From contig NC_080541.1 of assembly GCF_028640845.1 (NCBI RefSeq), positions 176,370,002 through 176,434,001 of the forward strand: a stretch of 64,000 bases of DNA, read 5' to 3'. A program made the position numbers and the translations under genes. Below, piece after piece: positions 57,641-64,000 of this stretch. The notes beneath the pieces are model-generated. The model worked only from the letters and a program-made list of their open reading frames with translations. It was not told the origin of the DNA and made no database searches. The stretch's first letter is position 1. Each line of letters opens with the position of its first letter. Origin of the DNA: Ahaetulla prasina (lineage: Eukaryota; Chordata; Lepidosauria; Squamata; Colubridae).

Positions 57641-58343
57641 ATCAGTTCCTTCCTATTCAGGCCCTTACAGTCTCCAGGCATCTGGGAAGCACCTGAACAG
57701 CATCACCTGTCTGGTTTGGGATAGAGATGTATAACTAACTGTCACCTGCCTAGCAGTGATCCTGTGCCCCTTACCATCAAATGACCTCACCCAACAGATT
57801 AATATAGAGTGGGAGAAGGGGAGATCTAAGCCCTAAATGTTTCCCTCACCAATTGAACTGTTGATGAAGGAAGGAGTAGTACTGCTGAATAGTGCTCCTG
57901 ATTCCTAGCCCCAAAACCAGTCTAGTATGATACAAGCTTGTGATATTGATACCTTGCTTGATGGCATTGAAAACCACTAAAAATTTCAGAAAGACCAGGA
58001 CAGACCCACATCCTGAAGCAGGTTCTAGATTATATACTTCATCTAGTGACTTCCTGAGTTGAGCTCAATGACATTCCCTAAAAAAAGCAAGTTGGAGAGT
58101 AGACAAAAGTTGTTCTTTACTATTAGCACAAGGATGGCCCCTTGAGAAGGACGCTCACCACTGCCACCTTCAAGGTAAGAGGCATTATTAACACATAAAA
58201 TTACCCACATATAGCCCCATGGGGGCTAATCAACATTAGTCAGCCAGGAGGAGCAAGAGTCCAGGACACATGTGGCAGAACTCACAGTAGCAAGGACCAT
58301 ATCTATTTCCTCAAGATCAACTGGCTCAGGTTTTTCCCTAGGA
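57641..58343. other. Possible old repeat, unassigned
   Basis: Less AT-rich sequence without coding potential. The part 58255-58340 weakly resembles 26830-26930, and the style resembles old dispersed elements, but I cannot name a family. Confidence 0.3.
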
Positions 58344-58580
58344 CAGTGATGGCAAACCTTTGACATCCCCGCGTGCTGGCCTGCGTGCTGGAAGTGGCAC
58401 GCGAAACCATCTCGCAAGGTATGTGTGGCCCCGCTGGCCTTTGTGAGCGCGGGAATGCCGATATCCGGAAGAGTGGCAGTCTATCGTGCATGTCTGAGCC
58501 AGCACCCAGATACCGGCATGGAAGCAGGCTCAGAAATTTCAGGTAGTTAAAAATGCATGAGTGGGGTTTTTATCTAGACC
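58344..58580. mobile_element. hAT element, 'gtgatggcaaacc' family, 3'-incomplete
   Basis: Starts CAGTGATGGCAAACCTTTGA, as at 28517, with a GC-rich interior of GTGCTGG and GGCACGCG motifs. The matching right end (CGCCATCACTG) was not found, so the right boundary is approximate and the copy is probably truncated. Confidence 0.65.
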
Positions 58581-59673
58581 ACATAACATTAGTCATAAAA
58601 TAACATTGGTCATAAAAGAATTGAACTGCTTGCCTATAAGTTGTTGGCTGGAGATCACAGAATCATTTATTGTACTGCTTTTGGTATTCTTTTTGCTTAG
58701 GAGGAGCTTATTTGAGTACTCGCTCAAATATTGAGATCTACTGGCGGGGCAGTGCTACTCAGCATCCAAAGATACAAAGGAGAGAAGAGGAAGTTCTGCT
58801 TAGCCTTCTGGCTTTAGAATGTCCTTCCTCAGAGATGCTTACATGATTTGCCTTTGATGCCAGCTATATGTATATCTGTTTTATTACTCTTGGGATTAAA
58901 TTTGGGATCTTATGTTCAAGGCTTCAGTCTGTGTTTTGTCATTTAAAGGCCTTTCTGGCAGCACTGCTGTATTTATTATTATATGTTCTAAATTGTGTGT
59001 TTTAAACTTATTTTACAATATTTTAATAGGTTATCACTCACCATTAGTTTCCTTGAATAGAGAGCAAGCTATAAATACATAATTACATGAAAATAGTCTA
59101 GACTGATAAACCAAACTAAGTTAATGGTAGATACAAGTGCAATTGCCACTGATACCTTCTAATTTTTACATTCAATGTATTTTTAATAGTTACCTTTTTA
59201 TTAAAATAAAAACAATCTCATATATTCTTTTGGGGGCTCCTGTTCCTTAGTTTGGAAATGAAGAAAAATTGAGATATGTTTATACCAAAGAAATGGCTAA
59301 ATTAGGTAAGATGTTCATAAGGGACAGGCTTAGTCTGTTTTGGGAACTGCGCTCAGAAAGATCCAGGAGACTAGGTAAAACCCTATGATTGAATCCCAGA
59401 CTATTTGCTCTGCCTAATTATCAGAAGCCTAACATTTGTTCTGCTAGATGCACATTATTTCTTTATTGTGTAATTATGCCAGCTGCCTATGTTTAGTGCC
59501 ATAAAAAAGAATAAAGTGCCCATTGCCCGCCTAAGGAATTCTTCCTGTGGATTTTTTAATTTTTATTGCTCCATAGTACAAAGTGGGAATAGCTTTGATT
59601 GGCCATGGTCCATGTGAAATATATCTAGTGAAGCGCATGGCCATCCATCATCCTTTACAGTCCAAGAACTTAG
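58581..59673. other. Intronic DNA, nothing recognised
   Basis: No exon seen; 58920-59100 could be an old LINE 3' end but is too diverged to assign. Confidence 0.4.
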
Positions 59674-59681
59674 GGAGAGTC

Positions 59682-60988
59682 CAGGGGTGAAATCTAAAAT
59701 TTTTTGCTATCTGTTCTGTGGGTGTGGCTTGGTAGGTGGGTGTGTCCTGTGACTGTGGGCGTGGCCAACTCAATATCCCTCACAGCCATGCCCACTCAAT
59801 CACAACCCCCCCACCAAGCCACGCCCACAGAACCCAGTAGGAAAATTTTTTAAATTTCTATTCTGCCTTTTCCCTTTTTGCGAGATGCCTGCAGCTGCAG
59901 CCTCTCCGCCCGCTTGCCACCCACTCGCCACCTGTTCTCCCTTCATCTTAGGGATGTGCCATTCCCCGAGCCCCCTGAGCCGCCACCTGCCTCAACGGGG
60001 TCGGGGAATGCACCATTCCCCAACTCCAGCCTTTCTCCAGAGCTGCCACCCACTCACCGCCCGCTCACCGCCTGCTCGCCCTTCGCCTTTGTTCAGGGGC
60101 CGGGGCCCAGGGACGCCCCATTCCCTGAGCCCCCGGAGCCACCACCTGCTTGCCGCCTGCCTCAACTGGGCAGGGAATGCACCATTCCCCGACACCAGTC
60201 TTGCCCCGGAGCCGCCGCCCACTCTTCCTTCGCCACACAGCATATACTTACTTTCCTCTAGTGGCTGGCTGTCAGGAAAGGCAAGCGTCCAGAAGTTACC
60301 GGAGTTGCTCTTCTTGAATATGCCGCCTTGTTCTATGCGCTGGCTGCACAAGCAGACACCCAACCTGCCGCTGAATAAATAAATGGTGTGCGCTTGCGCA
60401 GCCGGTGCATGGAACAAGCAGCAATGGCGGCGGCATATTCAAGGAGAGGGACTCCAGTAACTTTTGGACACTTGCCTTTCCTGGCAGCCAGCCGCTGGAG
60501 GAAAGTAAGTATACGCCGCATGGCGAAGGAAGAGAGGTGGTGGCTCCGGGGCAAGACTGGTGTCAGGGAATGGTGCATTCTCTGACCCAGTTGAGGCAGG
60601 CGGCAAGCAGGTGATGGCTCCAGGGTCTCAGGGGAATGAGGCATCCCTGGGCCCTGGGCCCTGACCAAAGGCGAAGGGCGAATGGGCGGCGAGCAGGCAG
60701 CGAGTGGATAGCAGCTTCGGGGGAAGGCCAGAGTTGGGAAATGGTGCATTCCCTGACCCAGTTGGGGCAGGCGGTGGCTCCGGGGCCTCGGGGAATGGGC
60801 CCCAGCCCCTGACCGAATGGCGAGCAGGTAGCGAGCTGCCTTCCCGGTGTCCAGCTTGCGAAGGCTGGACTGCGGGCCGTGGACTGGTTCGGGGGCATGG
60901 CCAGCCAGCGATTGCTACCGGATCAGCGAACCAGACCCAATCTCCCAATCTCCTCTCTCTGGTCCGATCTGCTAGCATTTCACCCCTG
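59682..60988. mobile_element. Non-autonomous hAT-like element with 1-kb foldback
   Basis: Ends CAGGGGTGAAATCT and GCATTTCACCCCTG are inverted; flanks GGAGAGTC and GGAGAGTT (59674-59681, 60989-60996) are an 8-bp duplication with one mismatch. The interior is a long imperfect inverted repeat: about 59965-60350 pairs with about 60395-60800, with a loop near 60350-60395. Each arm also holds a tandem duplicate of an ATGCACCATTCCC block. A smaller foldback of the subterminal GTGGGTGTGGCTTGGT motif lies at about 59700-59845. No transposase is encoded; the open frames of up to 165 codons on both strands mirror each other. Confidence 0.92.
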
Positions 60989-61110
60989 GGAGAGTTCCTT
61001 CTGAGCTTCTTGCTTCACTCATTATGCAGTTGTGGGTTATGCTGTCTCTTATCTGATTATCCCATAGACAGTATCTCTTTGTCCTGTTTTCCAAGATTCT
61101 TTACACATCC

Positions 61111-61310
61111 CAGGTGGTCCTCAGTTTACAGCCACATTTGCGATTGAAGCTTCCATTGCTAAGCAAGGGAGCTGTTAAGTGAGTCATGCTCAATTTTATG
61201 ACCTTTTCTTCTGCAGTAGCTAAACAAATCACCACAGTTATTAAGTATCTCATGTTATTGTTAAACAAATCTGGCTTCTTTCACTGATTTTCTGATTGGA
61301 CTGCTCTTCC
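61111..61310 (-). mobile_element. MITE, Tigger-like family (reverse, truncated)
   Basis: Begins CAGGTGGTCCTCAGTTTACA, with TTGCTAAGCAAGGGAGCTGT and TGTTAAACAAATCTGGCTTC, as in the copy at 26386. The other end is not recognisable. Confidence 0.65.
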
Positions 61311-61706
61311 ACTTGTTATTTTGGCCACATTAATACATTTTTCCCTACTCCTCTACTGTTCAGGAGCTACATCTTGCTACCTCTAAAATAAACATTGTTT
61401 CCTTGGAGCAGATGTGCACTATGCTGCAATCCACACAGTTTTAATAGCAATAGTTTATTGTTATCAATGGGTGGTAGTTTTCTCAGCTGAAATTCAAGTC
61501 CTCCTGGAATCAATGCTTCCCCTGGTTGGCGTGCACAACATTGTGATCACTCCCATGCGCTTGTTTTTTTTCCTTTCCTGTTATATTGTTGACTGGTGTT
61601 TTTTTTTAAATCCTTATTGTGATGGGTCAACCATTCACAAGGTGGCAGCAGTGAATTAACATTTTAATCAACTATACTTCCTTCTTCCTGGGAAACTGCT
61701 GCTTCA
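61311..61706. other. Intronic DNA, nothing recognised
   Basis: No feature supported; the 81-codon frame at 61414-61659 has no domain. Confidence 0.4.
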
Positions 61707-61714
61707 TTCTATTC

Positions 61715-62180
61715 CAGTGGTTCTCAACCTTTATAGTGCTGCGACCCCTTTAATACAATTCCCCACGATGTGGCGACCCTCAACCGTAAAATTATTTTCT
61801 TTTTGAATTTATCGCGCCTGAAGCCGTATTGGCTAGCGATCTGAACTGCTTGCCTTGAGGACGGAGGCATTAAAGCAGAGACTCCCCTATTAAGTTTATC
61901 GCGCCTGAAGCCAGATTAGGCTAGCGATTGGGAGTGATTGCAGCTGGCTTGAGAGGGAGACATCAGAGCAAAGATTTCTCTCTTTTTTAATTCATCACGC
62001 CTGAAGCCGAATTTGGCTAGCGATTTGAAGAGCCTGCAGCTGGCTTGTGGAGTCAACCATTGGAACGCGATTCTTCAACTCGCAAGTATACTTCCCATAT
62101 TTCCAATGGTCTTAGGCGACCCCTGGCAAATCATCATTCGACCCCCAACGGGGTCCCGACCCACAGGTTGAGAACAGCTG
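61715..62180. mobile_element. hAT element, 'cagtggttctcaacc' family
   Basis: Ends CAGTGGTTCTCAACCTTTAT and CACAGGTTGAGAACAGCTG are inverted; flanks TTCTATTC and CTCTATTC (61707-61714, 62181-62188) are an 8-bp duplication with one mismatch. GTGCTGCGACCCCTTT and GACCCCCAACGGGGTCCCGA lie just inside, as in the widespread hAT-Charlie-type family. The interior has three diverged copies, each about 90-100 bp apart, of a block TTATCGCGCCTGAAGCC / GGCTAGCGAT (about 61810, 61898, 61993). No coding capacity. Confidence 0.92.
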
Positions 62181-62196
62181 CTCTATTCCATCACAC

Positions 62197-62462
62197 CAGT
62201 GGTGAAATCTATTTTTTTACTACCTGTTCTGTGGGCATGGCTTGGTGGGCGTGGTGTGGCTTGGTAGGCGTTGCTTGGTGGGCATGGCAGGGGAAGGATA
62301 CTGCAAAATCCCCATCCCCACCCCACTCCTGGGGCCAGCCAGAGGTAGTATTTGCCGGTTCTCCAAACTACTCTAAATTTCCACTACTGGTTCTCCGAAC
62401 TGCTCAAAATTTCTGCTACCGGTTCTCCAGAACCTGTCAGAACCTGCTGGATTTCAAACCTG
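62197..62462. mobile_element. Short hAT-like MITE, 266 bp
   Basis: Starts CAGTGGTGAAATCT and ends GATTTCAAACCTG, with an exact 8-bp duplication CATCACAC (62189-62196 and 62463-62470). It shares the GTGGGCATGGCTTGGTGGGC block and the GGTTCTCC / CCAGAACCTGTCAGAACC parts with 51042-51264; a segment of about 40 bp (CGGTTCTCC ... CTACT) is repeated three times. Its left duplication directly follows the right duplication of the preceding hAT element. Confidence 0.92.
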
Positions 62463-62470
62463 CATCACAC

Positions 62471-64000
62471 CACTTCCTCTCTGTAGGTACCATCACTCAT
62501 AACTTCCTTGAGAACAGTGCTATTAGATAGGGAATTCCCTAGACAGGCTACAGAGCCCCATCCTTTCAGTTACATCTGCTAAGACAGGAGTAGGCTATTC
62601 AATTTTAAATGCAGTCAATTTAAAAAAGAAAAGTGGCTGCCATGAAGAATAGGTATCAAGCTCAGATAGTGGATAGAAGGGAGAATTCCACAGCAGATCT
62701 GCCATGCTAATTAAGGCCTGAGCAAATTGCCAGGCCCAAAAATATCACTTCAAATCTCTCTCCTCCATGATTCATGGATTGTCTGGATGGATGTTTCTCA
62801 GATGGGAAAAGAGAAAAAACTACTTCCAGAATATGGCACCCAAATCCATCCTACATATTTGAGTAACTAGCTGCAGATTCACAAAAAGGTACTGGACCAA
62901 GAGTGAAGTAATTTTCATTACGAGTAATATTTGCTAGCGATACATATACCAATACTGTAAACAGTATATTTTATAATACAGTTGCATGTGCAGTAAGGTG
63001 TGCTAACATTTTTCCCAGCATACAAAATAGGAAAGCCTGGTTTAGTCAGTGAAAAGTAGCTGTTTGTACAAGAAATGAATGAGAGGGTCCAGGCTTTGAA
63101 GATATCAGCATTCAGTATATGGTAATTCATTAGAACTTTGCACAGAGTATTTAATGGTGCTGGTATTAGATCAGTTTTTGGATGATAATAGCAGCCAAAG
63201 TTAATGTTCCAAGAATTCACTTGCTCTTTTAGATTCTATAAAACAGAAGAGTCCTCTAAAGTCCTCCTGGGAACAGGCTTGTATTCAGAAAAATCCTGCT
63301 TCCTTAAATTGAAAAGAGTAGTGCAAAAATTACATTCCAAGACAGACCTGTATTTGAAGGACTCCATTGTATACATATGTGAGAAAGTGAAGTATTCTAA
63401 AAGGTACAAATATTTACCTATTAAACCAAAATGTTGGATTCAATACATTCTATACTTGATTTTTTGCAAAAATAGAATATTGTGGTTAATCATTTAATAA
63501 ATAAGATATACTGTATTTATCCTAGACAATGGGCGGTGTTTTACCATATAGACTGTATGGTGTGTGCAGTCAATCTTAACAATATAACTTCATTTGTTCT
63601 ACAGCATATGATTGTCTACCTTAGGACTCTTGCTATATTTGAAGATCCCAGTGCATCCATTTCTTTCTTTAAATCCCTTTTCCTATGCTGGCTTGTTTCA
63701 TTTTGTCAAGTGCTCCTTGAAGTGTCCTTCATATGTTCTATGCTGATTTAGGTAGGTGTGTCCACACAAAATGAATTTGTTTGATCTGGTGATGCCCCTT
63801 AGCTTCTCTGTTGTGCCTCAGTGAGAAGGAATCTAAGGGGGCTGCTGATAGCAATAATTGATTAAGAGGGTAATTGCCCTGAAAATTCTGATTGATACCA
63901 GGGGAAAAATGTGTTGCTGTTTAAAGCAATATGCTATATAGAAATGAGGATAGGACAGGTCATACGGAGAATTGAGAGAAAATAATGTATGTAAAATTTG
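62471..64000. other. Intronic DNA, nothing recognised
   Basis: No exon, RNA gene or repeat family is recognised up to the window end. Frames of 89-100 codons at 62918-63751 show no domain or splice pattern. Confidence 0.4.

Larger units (their letters stand above)
34540..64000 (+). other. ERI3: ERI3 intron, incomplete, at least 29.4 kb
   Basis: From the donor at 34540 to the window end no further ERI3 exon was recognised. The interval is filled with LINEs, hAT-like elements, foldbacks and simple repeats. Another gene's exon nested here cannot be excluded by eye. Confidence 0.75.

Noticed and set aside
59878..61147. Pro-rich open frames of up to 165 codons on both strands
   Set aside because: They mirror each other across a transposon foldback and have no splice context.
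62045..62530. 161-codon open frame
   Set aside because: It crosses two different hAT elements and their target duplications, so it cannot be an ancestral gene.
34540..64000. Next ERI3 exon (protein segment AYSFAMGCWPKNG)
   Set aside because: I looked by eye for its coding variants on the + strand and found none; a translated search could still find a diverged copy.

Overview
This window is vertebrate nuclear DNA, almost certainly from a squamate reptile and most likely a snake. The evidence is repeat content: an L2 LINE with the squamate-type 3' hairpin tail, Bov-B (RTE) pieces, a Rex1/CR1-type LINE ending in (GAATA)n, a DIRS retrotransposon, several hAT-like families and a Bkm-type (GACA)n(GATA)n array. 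The species cannot be named from this sequence. There are no bacterial-style genes: nearly all long open frames are transposon remnants, antisense shadows of them, or low-complexity DNA.

One host gene is supported. Two short coding exons on the + strand, 1118-1209 and 34467-34539, encode consecutive parts of ERI3, a 3'-5' exoribonuclease of the DEDDh family. The first ends in the first two bases of a Met codon and the second supplies the third base; together they are 165 bp (55 codons). The window is therefore the end of one ERI3 intron (1-1117), a complete 33.3-kb intron (1210-34466) and the start of a further intron (34540 to the window end). The next coding exon was not found.

Layout. 1-341: L2 tail beside a Tigger-like MITE. 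3.4-5.0 kb: 5'-truncated Rex1/CR1-like LINE on the minus strand. 8.2 kb: (TTTA)n(TCTA)n array at an L2-like tail. 9.1-10.7 kb: hAT-like element with an exact 8-bp target duplication, carrying a GC-rich minisatellite of about eight copies. 10.85-14.46 kb: decayed DIRS element with gag, reverse transcriptase, tyrosine recombinase, inverted ends and an internal palindrome. 21.6-24.35 kb: old L2 split by a 1.3-kb foldback transposon. 26-32 kb: small MITEs, two hAT copies and two palindromes. 35.6-40.2 kb: a small hAT with a palindrome, a CR1-like 3' end, and a Bov-B end with a 5' inversion. 40.4-44.7 kb: near full-length L2 with a CpG-rich 5' region, frameshifted endonuclease and RT. 48.4-51.9 kb: Bov-B relic, Bkm-type array, L2 relic, foldback element, hAT and MITE. 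54.5-56.1 kb: L2 relic with (TAATC)n tail and another TA-flanked TIR element. 58.3-62.5 kb: a dense hAT cluster including a 1.3-kb foldback and two elements lying back to back.

The most notable theme is a set of non-autonomous DNA transposons with clear terminal repeats and target duplications whose interiors hold GC-rich foldbacks or minisatellites. Two families are seen: a hAT-like family with ends close to CAGGGGTGAAAT, and a TA-flanked family with ends close to CCGTGTTTCCCCGAAAATAA. Boundaries were read by eye and family names come from recalled conserved motifs, not database searches.
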